Of a stretch of DNA of 20,064 nt, positions 7,268-13,737 are shown in pieces. The first letter of the stretch is position 1, and each line of letters begins with the position of its first letter. Source of the stretch: Glaciecola sp964643575. Its GTDB lineage: Bacteria; Pseudomonadota; Gammaproteobacteria; Enterobacterales; Alteromonadaceae. Location: the NCBI GenBank assembly GCA_964643575.1, contig CAZXTD010000067.1, positions 1-20,064 on the forward strand, given 5' to 3'. Below the pieces are notes generated by a model. That model had not been told where the DNA came from. It ran no database searches and saw nothing but the letters and a program-made list of their open reading frames with translations. The position numbers and the translations under genes are program-made.

Positions 7268-7606
7268 ATGGAATCAAGCGAAACTATCGACAAAATCAAG
7301 CAGCAAATCAGCGAAAACCCTATACTTTTATACATGAAAGGCTCGCCAAAGCTTCCATCTTGCGGATTTTCATCACAGGCCTCTCAAGCGTTAATGGCTT
7401 GTAACGAACAGTTTGCTTATGTGGATATATTGCAAAACCCAGACATACGCGCAGAGTTACCTAAGTATGCCGACTGGCCCACTTTTCCACAGTTATGGGT
7501 AGACGGCGAACTGGTTGGTGGTTGTGACATTATTATGGAGATGTTTCAACAAGGTGAACTGCAAGAGTTGATAAAAGAATCTGCAGAAAAGACCAAAGCA
7601 GAATAA
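7268..7606 (+). CDS. grxD: GrxD, monothiol glutaredoxin (CGFS type)
   Basis: This is a 112-residue protein with the CGFS active site at residues 32-35 (LPSCGFSSQA). It also has the glutathione-binding TFPQLWVDGELVGGCDI segment. Class II monothiol glutaredoxins bind a [2Fe-2S] cluster between two monomers with glutathione, and act with BolA-type partners in iron-sulfur cluster transfer and iron sensing in the cytoplasm. The length matches E. coli GrxD (115). The ATG at 7268 is the natural start, though the upstream ribosome site is weak and A-rich. It is divergent from sodB and convergent with bfd, with a strong terminator after it. Confidence 0.97.
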   Translation: MESSETIDKIKQQISENPILLYMKGSPKLPSCGFSSQASQALMACNEQFAYVDILQNPDIRAELPKYADWPTFPQLWVDGELVGGCDIIMEMFQQGELQELIKESAEKTKAE

Positions 7607-7621
7607 TTAAATTTAGTGCTA

Positions 7622-7653
7622 AAAAAAGCTTGTTGATAACAAGCTTTTTTTTT
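7622..7653. terminator. Strong terminator between grxD and bfd
   Basis: AAAAAAGCTTGTT (7622-7634) and AACAAGCTTTTTT (7638-7650) form a 13-bp perfect stem on a 3-nt loop, ending in a run of nine Ts. The flanking A-run makes it usable from the minus strand for bfd as well. Confidence 0.92.
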
Positions 7654-7743
7654 GAATAAAATTTGATTGAATTGATGAGTAGGATAGTCGAGCAAAGATG
7701 GAAATTAAACAGCCCAATAGGCTAATGAGAAACTTTGCAGTTA

Positions 7744-7938
7744 TTAACCTACATCCTTAAACAGGCTATCGTCGACAATAGTTTCGTCAATAATTGTCTG
7801 CGCCATTTGTACACAAGTACCGCAACTTTTACCCACTAGCAATGAGTGTTTTAGTTCACGCATGTTTCCGACACCGTCTTCTCTAACGGCTTTCTCAATT
7901 TGCTTATCGGTAACTCCGTGGCACACACATACAAACAT
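7744..7938 (-). CDS. bfd: Bfd, bacterioferritin-associated ferredoxin
   Basis: This is a 64-residue protein with the family pattern CVCHGVT at the start and SCGTC near residue 40. Cys4, Cys6, Cys39 and Cys42 would hold a [2Fe-2S] cluster. Bfd docks on bacterioferritin and passes electrons to the iron core so that stored iron is released, typically when iron is scarce. That role fits the Fur-like site just upstream (7962-7980). AGAGAG a few bases before the ATG is the probable ribosome site. No bacterioferritin gene is in the window. The length is the same as E. coli Bfd (64). Confidence 0.96.
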   Translation of the reverse strand: MFVCVCHGVTDKQIEKAVREDGVGNMRELKHSLLVGKSCGTCVQMAQTIIDETIVDDSLFKDVG

Positions 7939-7961
7939 AAAATACTCTCTGTAATCTCATT

Positions 7962-7980
7962 GCAAATGATAATAATTGTT
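7962..7980 (-). promoter_or_regulatory. Fur box upstream of bfd
   Basis: The 19 bases GCAAATGATAATAATTGTT match the Fur consensus GATAATGATAATCATTATC at 14 of 19 positions by hand count. The site is about 24 bases upstream of the bfd ATG, so it would cover the promoter -10 region and repress when iron is plentiful. A short palindrome, AAATAC-AA-GTATTT (7990-8003), lies just beyond it. Confidence 0.75.
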
Positions 7981-8059
7981 ATTTAGATTAAATACAAGTA
8001 TTTTATCGGCAAATAGTGCTCAAATTTTAGCTGTTTTTACAAAGAATCTTCGAATAAGA

Positions 8060-8716
8060 CTATTGCTCAGCGAGAGGCCAACCACCAAGTGACTGATAAC
8101 GGTTGAGCATGTAACAAAAAAGCTCCGCCGTTTTTTGGGTATCATATAAGGCGCTATGTGCTTCTGATTGTTTGAATGAAATATTTGCCGCTTCGCAGGC
8201 TTTTACCAAAACGGTTTGTCCTAAACTCATTGCCGCTAAAGACGTCGTATCAAATGAAACAAAAGGGTGAAAAGGCGTACGCTTAATCGAGTGACGAGCA
8301 ATAGCCGCATTGACAAAGCTTTGATCAAAGGTCGCATTGTGCGCAACAATAACGCTACGTTGGCAGTCGAACTCTTTCTGTTTCTTGCGTACAAATTTAC
8401 ACAGTTCTTTAATAACTACGTCCTCGGCTTTTGCACCTCGTAATGCGCAGAAGGGGTCAATACCGTTAAACTCAATGGCTGCTTTTTCGATATTTGCATC
8501 TTCAAAAGGTACGACGTGTTCATGAAATGTAGCATCAGGATGTAATAGCCCGTTTTCATCCATAGACAAGGTAATTGCTGCAATTTCCAAAAGCGCATCA
8601 GTTTGTGCATTAAAGCCCGCGGTTTCAACGTCTATGATGACCGGAAAATATCCTCTAAATCTATGCTGTAGCGCTGTCAATGTTATCCCACTTTTAATAA
8701 TTTTTACGTTCGACAA
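8060..8716 (-). CDS. rnt: Rnt, ribonuclease T
   Basis: RNase T trims 3' ends of tRNA, 5S and 23S rRNA precursors. It is a DEDDh-family 3'-5' exoribonuclease that works as a dimer. The catalytic residues are visible: Asp29 and Glu31 in VIIDVETAGFN, Asp131 in HNATFDQSF, and His187 and Asp192 in HSALYD. The ending GGWPLAEQ is like that of E. coli RNase T (215 residues; this one has 218). The frame has no ATG near the family N-terminus. TTG at 8716 is the only usual start codon before an in-frame stop upstream, and no strong ribosome site precedes it. It is divergent from motY, as I recall for vibrios. Confidence 0.95.
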   Translation of the reverse strand: MSNVKIIKSGITLTALQHRFRGYFPVIIDVETAGFNAQTDALLEIAAITLSMDENGLLHPDATFHEHVVPFEDANIEKAAIEFNGIDPFCALRGAKAEDVVIKELCKFVRKKQKEFDCQRSVIVAHNATFDQSFVNAAIARHSIKRTPFHPFVSFDTTSLAAMSLGQTVLVKACEAANISFKQSEAHSALYDTQKTAELFCYMLNRYQSLGGWPLAEQ

Positions 8717-8744
8717 TAGTATGCAGTAGATAAACGATGTTGGC

Positions 8745-8771
8745 TAAACCTTTTCTAAAAAAAGTCGATAA
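8745..8771 (+). promoter_or_regulatory. Sigma-28 (FliA) flagellar promoter of motY
   Basis: TAAA (8745-8748), a spacer of exactly 15 bases, then GTCGATAA (8764-8771). The FliA consensus is TAAA-N15-GCCGATAA, so only one base differs. It lies 36 bases upstream of the motY GTG and reads in the right direction. A class III flagellar promoter here agrees with a motor gene. Confidence 0.85.
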
Positions 8772-8806
8772 GCTATTACAATTCGAACATTTTATGGTTA
8801 GGTGTC

Positions 8807-9682
8807 GTGCGTCATATTATTACAGCACTTTTGTGCGTTTGTATTATTACTATCTCATCAACAAGCCGCGCAAATATTAGGCATTACGGTGTTGATGTTG
8901 AATCATCTGCATGGAAAATTAGTCAACAGACACGACTAATATGTGAGCTTGAGCACCCGATCCCCGGATACGGCACGGCAAGCTTTACAACCGAAGCCTC
9001 AAAACAGCTCAATCTTGAGTTTAATCTCGACATGCTCCGCTTACCAAATAAATATGATAGTGCTGATGTTTATTCTATGCCACCAAAGTGGATGATTGGT
9101 GCAATGCAGCGCAAAATAGGGCGCATGGACATACGCAAACAATACGACGGCGACTTGGGTCAGACAATTGCTTGGGAAATGCTAACCGAACTTGAAAAAG
9201 GCTTTTGGCCGACTATTTTCTATCAAGACTGGCTCAATAGTAATGACTCTGTTGCGGTTGCGCTTAATTCGAGCAATTTCAAACCTGAATATGAAGCCTT
9301 TAATCAGTGTTTAAGTAACCTTTTACCCTTTAGTTTTGACGATATTGCCTATACGGTGCTTTCATATAAAAAAGATAGCGAGGAGTTGACTGAGTATTCT
9401 CAACGTCGTCTGGATATGATTGGGGATTACCTAAAAGAAGATTTAGCACTGTCGCTAGTGCTTGTAGATGCATATTCAGATAGTTTAGGTGCAGAATGGC
9501 TCAACGAACAACTGTCGATCACGCGTGCTACTCAAATAAAAGACTTTTTTGCTGGTATGGGCGTTGATAGTGAACGTATTGAAATCACCGGTCATGGTGA
9601 AAAACGCCACGCTAGTCCTAATGACGATGTGTCTGACCGTGAAAAGAACCGCAGAGTTGTCATTAGAATGAGCAAGTCTTAG
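8807..9682 (+). CDS. motY: MotY, sodium-type flagellar motor T-ring protein
   Basis: This is a 291-residue protein with a signal peptide (about residues 1-22, ending SRA) and two domains. The N-terminal MotY domain has the family segments CELEHPIPGYG, LNLEFNLDMLRLP and LPFSFDDI. The C-terminal OmpA-type peptidoglycan-binding domain has NEQLSITRATQI, ITGHGEKRH and the ending KNRRVVIRMSKS, close to Vibrio MotY. MotY forms, with MotX, the T-ring under the outer membrane that holds stators around the basal body. GTG at 8807 is the start, with AGG at 8800-8802. No other flagellar gene is nearby, so it is a stand-alone unit driven by its own sigma-28 promoter. The stator ion (Na+) is inferred from the MotX/MotY association in the family. 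Confidence 0.95.
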   Translation: MRHIITALLCVCIITISSTSRANIRHYGVDVESSAWKISQQTRLICELEHPIPGYGTASFTTEASKQLNLEFNLDMLRLPNKYDSADVYSMPPKWMIGAMQRKIGRMDIRKQYDGDLGQTIAWEMLTELEKGFWPTIFYQDWLNSNDSVAVALNSSNFKPEYEAFNQCLSNLLPFSFDDIAYTVLSYKKDSEELTEYSQRRLDMIGDYLKEDLALSLVLVDAYSDSLGAEWLNEQLSITRATQIKDFFAGMGVDSERIEITGHGEKRHASPNDDVSDREKNRRVVIRMSKS

Positions 9683-9726
9683 AAACTCGTCATTATCTAA
9701 GTTTTATAAACTCGAGGCTTCTTGGC

Positions 9727-10725
9727 TTATTTTATCTGCATGTAGGGCATGATTTGATCTGTAAAAATACCGTCTATACCTTGTTCTTTTAATATTTCAA
9801 AAATGGCTTTAGTATCTAAACTGGCTGCATTGTTTACATCTGCTCTGAGCGTGTAAGGGTGTACTAATAAACCTTTTTGCTTCGCTCTAGATATAAGACC
9901 GGTTAGCCTGTCAGTAATTTCTATCGTCTTGCTAGTTGTATTAACATCCAGCACTTGAGGTATCCAAGGCCCAATGCCTTGCGCATAGTTAGCAATATCT
10001 TTAAGGCCTTCATCACTTTTTAAAAATGTATAGTCGGCTGATGAAATAGACCAGCTATTTTCACCCATTAGCTGTATCAAATTAACATCAATCCCTAATT
10101 GATTATTTAAGCGTTTGAGTGCGACAGGGTCAAATGATTGTACAAAAACGTTGCTCGTTTTATTGTTCAAGCCAAGTGCTTTTATCTTATTGGCAAAAGC
10201 TAAGGTAATATCTTTACCTTGTTCTTTGTGCCATTGAGGCGATTTGATTTCTGGGTATATTCCTGTATCTCTGTTGAGCTGCCGGTTAAGTTCGCGAATT
10301 AATTCTACGTGTTCGTCAAAAGTACTGATGGCGAAATGTGCACTGCCCGAATAGCGTGACGCATATACTTGTTCAGACCTGTCATCCTTGCGTTCATGCA
10401 TAGAAAGCGCCCTTAATTCAGCCAATGTGAAATCAATCACATAATACTTTCCGTCATTCCGATTTCTCTGTGGATAGATCTCTTCAACATTAGTGGTATT
10501 TTCTAAGTAAACATCATGAAGCACAACCAACTTATCGTCTCTAGTTATGACTAAGTCTTGTTCAATATAATCAGCTCCTTGCATAAAAGCCATTACCGCA
10601 GCTTCTTTTGTGTTCTCGGGTAAATAGCCCGACGCGCCTCGGTGAGCAATGATATCGATTGCGTTTGAGCTACCAATAGAAGCAATATATAGATGGAGGA
10701 AAAATAGGAATTTTGCCATTTTCAT
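9727..10725 (-). CDS. glpQ: Periplasmic glycerophosphodiester phosphodiesterase GlpQ
   Basis: GlpQ hydrolyses glycerophosphodiesters such as glycerophosphocholine to glycerol-3-phosphate and an alcohol in the periplasm. The protein has 332 residues with a signal peptide (FLFFLHLYIASIGSSNA, cleavage near residue 22). The TIM-barrel catalytic set is present: His28-Arg29 in AHRGASGYLPENT, Glu55 and Asp57 in IEQDLVITRDD, and His70 in VVLHD. The ending GIDGIFTDQIMPYM is standard for the long, periplasmic class. No glpT lies next to it. The ATG at 10725 lacks an obvious ribosome site; a second ATG two codons later is possible. The gene is convergent with motY and divergent from the phytochrome operon. 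Confidence 0.93.
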   Translation of the reverse strand: MKMAKFLFFLHLYIASIGSSNAIDIIAHRGASGYLPENTKEAAVMAFMQGADYIEQDLVITRDDKLVVLHDVYLENTTNVEEIYPQRNRNDGKYYVIDFTLAELRALSMHERKDDRSEQVYASRYSGSAHFAISTFDEHVELIRELNRQLNRDTGIYPEIKSPQWHKEQGKDITLAFANKIKALGLNNKTSNVFVQSFDPVALKRLNNQLGIDVNLIQLMGENSWSISSADYTFLKSDEGLKDIANYAQGIGPWIPQVLDVNTTSKTIEITDRLTGLISRAKQKGLLVHPYTLRADVNNAASLDTKAIFEILKEQGIDGIFTDQIMPYMQIK

Positions 10726-10915
10726 GAGTAAATTTTAATATCGAGCACCATTTGCTACTAGCTAGATTTATAAATAAGCAGCTTAAACGAGAAATATGAC
10801 AAAAAAGTGTCGCATAATTTTGTTTTCAAATTAAAACACAAATATTGCTAGCGTACTAAGTGGCATAGAACTAATAAATGTGTAAGATATATCCAAAAGT
10901 ATATTTAGAACCTCG

Positions 10916-11521
10916 ATGCTGAAAAATGTAAACAAGACGCATGAAAAACTGCGAGCGCATACACAAAAGGCGCATGCTGACCTAGACCAACTAGCGTGTT
11001 TCAGGGTACTTTTGTCTCGCGAATTAACGGTAAACGACTATGCTTCATGTATCAAGGCATTAGGGGAGTGGTTTTATCAGTATGAGACGCATATACAAAA
11101 AACTTTTTCACAACTAAAACAACTCAACCATGTTGTTCCAAAAACAAATTTGATTGACAAGGACTTAAATAAACTCGATGCAAGCCCTTGCCGCAAAACG
11201 TCTTTACAGCCCTTAGCACCCGATCTACATAATTTCCATTTTTGCTTAGGCATTGTTTATGTTATTGAAGGTTCTACACTAGGTGGCAAAGTTATTGCAC
11301 CATCAATTAAAAAAAATCTTGGACTGAAAAATGTGACGCAATATTACGATTGTTATGGTCAGCAAAAACTCATGAACTTTAGTAACACGCTAGCGTTCAT
11401 TGATTCGTTCGTTTCACACGATACTCAACTTGACTCAACATTCCGCGGTGCGCAATTTGCCTTTGCCGACCTTAAGCAATGGATGCAGTGTCGGGCGCAG
11501 CAATCAGTAATAGTGGCTTAG
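10916..11521 (+). CDS. bphO: Bacterial heme oxygenase (BphO type)
   Basis: This is a 201-residue soluble protein of the heme oxygenase fold. The proximal heme ligand is probably His20 in LRAHTQKAHADLD. The distal helix is LGIVYVIEGSTLGGKVIAPSI, with the Gly-rich kink typical of the family. It would cleave heme to biliverdin, iron and CO. The context is decisive: two genes downstream is a bacteriophytochrome that binds biliverdin through an N-terminal Cys, so this enzyme supplies the chromophore. The gene is the first of three tightly packed genes, and its stop (11519-11521) is two bases before the next ATG. The ribosome site before 10916 is weak. An alternative job in iron acquisition from heme is less likely here. 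Confidence 0.9.
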   Translation: MLKNVNKTHEKLRAHTQKAHADLDQLACFRVLLSRELTVNDYASCIKALGEWFYQYETHIQKTFSQLKQLNHVVPKTNLIDKDLNKLDASPCRKTSLQPLAPDLHNFHFCLGIVYVIEGSTLGGKVIAPSIKKNLGLKNVTQYYDCYGQQKLMNFSNTLAFIDSFVSHDTQLDSTFRGAQFAFADLKQWMQCRAQQSVIVA

Positions 11522-11523
11522 CA

Positions 11524-13737
11524 ATGGATTTATCAAGAATAATTGCGTCGTGTATTGCGCTGTTGAGTGGCATTATTTTTGCGATTTACCCGTCGGCTAT
11601 TCCGTGGCCCCTAATGGTTGTGTTGTGCAGCCTATCAATTGCTTTAGCCGTGTTTTTATTTATTGACAAGAAGAATTCGGATGAACAACAAGAATCAGTT
11701 AATCATGAGCAGATATTAGCAAAAGAAAAAACGGACTATCTAGCCAAAGTTAGCCACGACTTGAGAACGCCCTTACATGGCATAACGGGTCTATTGCAAA
11801 CTATTCAAGCAGAGCAATTAAGTCCTAAAGTCAGACGCTACATCGAACAAATGCATGTTTCGTCAAACATGTTACTCAATGTAATATCTGAGGTAATCGA
11901 CTTATCGCATTTTCAAGAAAACGAAATAGAAGTTCGGTCTGAATCTTTTAAGTTGGTCAATTTATGTGAAGACATTATTCGAATGTTTACTCAAACTGCA
12001 AATGCTCAAGATGTTGATTTGCAATTACAGTTCGATTCGAGGCTCTTAAACGATTATGTAGTGTCTGATCAGCAACGACTCTACCAGGTTTTGAATAATC
12101 TAATGGGAAACGCCTTTAAATTTACCGATAAGGGCCGCGTGAGCCTATGGGTAATTTTTAGAAACAGAAATATTGAAGAAATAGAAGTCAGGTTTATTGT
12201 CGCAGATACAGGCATAGGGCTTGAGCAAAAAGACGCCGACAAGGTGTTTGATTCATTTTATCAAGTCAAGGATTCTCAGGATGGCAGGACTCAGGGCTCA
12301 GGTTTAGGCTTAAAAATAACAAACGAATTAGTATCTTTATTGGGTGGGCAAATTAAACTCACCAGTAAGCGTAATTTTGGTAGTCAGTTTCAATTTGATT
12401 TAGTGTTTAAACGTAGCTCTAATAACAGCGGTGAGCCAGCTTATCGATTTAATGAAAAACTAAATGCAATGGTGGTATTAGTGTCTCCTAAGGGTACAGC
12501 CACAGAGTCTATTTTACTGTGCCTTGACAATCTTAATATTCATTACGAGCATTTTGAAAATTGTCATCAGCTCAAAGCATCGAGCGGTTTGCCCAGAAAC
12601 AAAGTATTGATAATTGATTTTGATACGCTCGATAATTTTGAACAGGCTGAAAATGCATCGCAAGCTTATTTAAAAACGTCCAGGTACTTGCTTGTTTCCG
12701 ATAAACAAATACGAGATTTTTCGAATTGGAATCTACTTTTTAAGCCGTTTCTACCCAGCGATATTTTAAACCTTTGCATTTCATCTAAGTTGCTGACGCC
12801 GATTGTCTCGGTAAGTGACGATAAATTAGACTTTGTTGCGCTTATCAAAGAGTACGTAAGCGACAAGCCGCCCCTGACTTTAATGATTGCGGACGATATC
12901 GAACTCAATCAAGTTGTGCTCTCTGAACTTTTGAAACAGCTTGGTTTTGTCAATTTTTTATTTGCTGACAATGGTCAAAAAGCGGTAGAAATTGCTACCA
13001 AGGAGCAAGTTGATGTTATTTTTATGGACGTTAATATGCCTATAATGGGCGGAATGGAGGCGAGTAAAATTCTCAGAGAACAATCGTTTACTGGCAATAT
13101 AATCGGCGTGACGGCGGCGGTTGAAAGTGAATTAGCAAATGAAGGCGCAATGCATATGGACTGCATGGCCAGTAAGCCAATAACGCTTGATAAGTTATCC
13201 AAGTACCTTTATGAAACGCTCGCCGGCGAGAATTTAGATAACAACACTAAAGAAGCACTAAAACAACGTTTGGATAAGTGTGCACAGAATTCATCGAAAG
13301 AGCTGCCAATATGTATATTAATAGCGTGTTCGAGTGAAGGCACAAAAGCACAATTATTAAATGTTTTGAAGTTGTCGTCGGTGTATAAAATTTCGTTTGT
13401 CAAGGCGCCTAGTGATATTGCGCTGGCGCTACAAAAATTACCTTATCACATGCTTATTGTCGATACTGATTTACCCAATTTGGATATGAGTATACTGACC
13501 CAAGAACTTAATAGTAAGCGTTTGCAATTGCCAATGGTTTCATTGCTTAATAAAAGCATTCAAAAGGCGGCTGAATGGACAACACTCTTTACTAGTATAG
13601 ATAAGCCCTTAAGTCATGCGGATATTGTTGAAGTTATAGAACAAAAGCTCGTGCGTGATGCTGAAATAGAACATTTATCTCGCAAAACTAAACTTCACAA
13701 CAAAACCGCTTCATCAAACAGAGCACCGTTACAATGA
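11524..13737 (+). CDS. Membrane hybrid histidine kinase with three receiver-like domains
   Basis: This is a 737-residue protein. Two transmembrane helices (about residues 3-50) have almost no loop between them, so there is no classical periplasmic sensor. HisKA follows with phospho-acceptor His78 in KVSHDLRTPLHG. HATPase_c has Asn196 (N-box), DTGIG at 228 and GSGLGL at 258-263. A degenerate receiver-like segment covers about 314-425. A full receiver has Asp457-Asp458, Asp502 (FMDVNMP), Thr530 and Lys551. A third receiver-like domain has Asp647 and Lys694 but lacks the acidic pair. The frame also has an ATG at 11479, inside bphO; 11524 is preferred because it follows the bphO stop directly. 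Its end overlaps the bphP start by four bases (ATGA). It probably takes part in the phytochrome phosphorelay. It is not a close match to any named kinase I know. Confidence 0.85.
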   Translation: MDLSRIIASCIALLSGIIFAIYPSAIPWPLMVVLCSLSIALAVFLFIDKKNSDEQQESVNHEQILAKEKTDYLAKVSHDLRTPLHGITGLLQTIQAEQLSPKVRRYIEQMHVSSNMLLNVISEVIDLSHFQENEIEVRSESFKLVNLCEDIIRMFTQTANAQDVDLQLQFDSRLLNDYVVSDQQRLYQVLNNLMGNAFKFTDKGRVSLWVIFRNRNIEEIEVRFIVADTGIGLEQKDADKVFDSFYQVKDSQDGRTQGSGLGLKITNELVSLLGGQIKLTSKRNFGSQFQFDLVFKRSSNNSGEPAYRFNEKLNAMVVLVSPKGTATESILLCLDNLNIHYEHFENCHQLKASSGLPRNKVLIIDFDTLDNFEQAENASQAYLKTSRYLLVSDKQIRDFSNWNLLFKPFLPSDILNLCISSKLLTPIVSVSDDKLDFVALIKEYVSDKPPLTLMIADDIELNQVVLSELLKQLGFVNFLFADNGQKAVEIATKEQVDVIFMDVNMPIMGGMEASKILREQSFTGNIIGVTAAVESELANEGAMHMDCMASKPITLDKLSKYLYETLAGENLDNNTKEALKQRLDKCAQNSSKELPICILIACSSEGTKAQLLNVLKLSSVYKISFVKAPSDIALALQKLPYHMLIVDTDLPNLDMSILTQELNSKRLQLPMVSLLNKSIQKAAEWTTLFTSIDKPLSHADIVEVIEQKLVRDAEIEHLSRKTKLHNKTASSNRAPLQ

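Noticed and set aside
9687..9726. A terminator between motY and glpQ
   Set aside because: Only a 5-bp AGTTT/AAACT palindrome without a proper loop or T-run is present.
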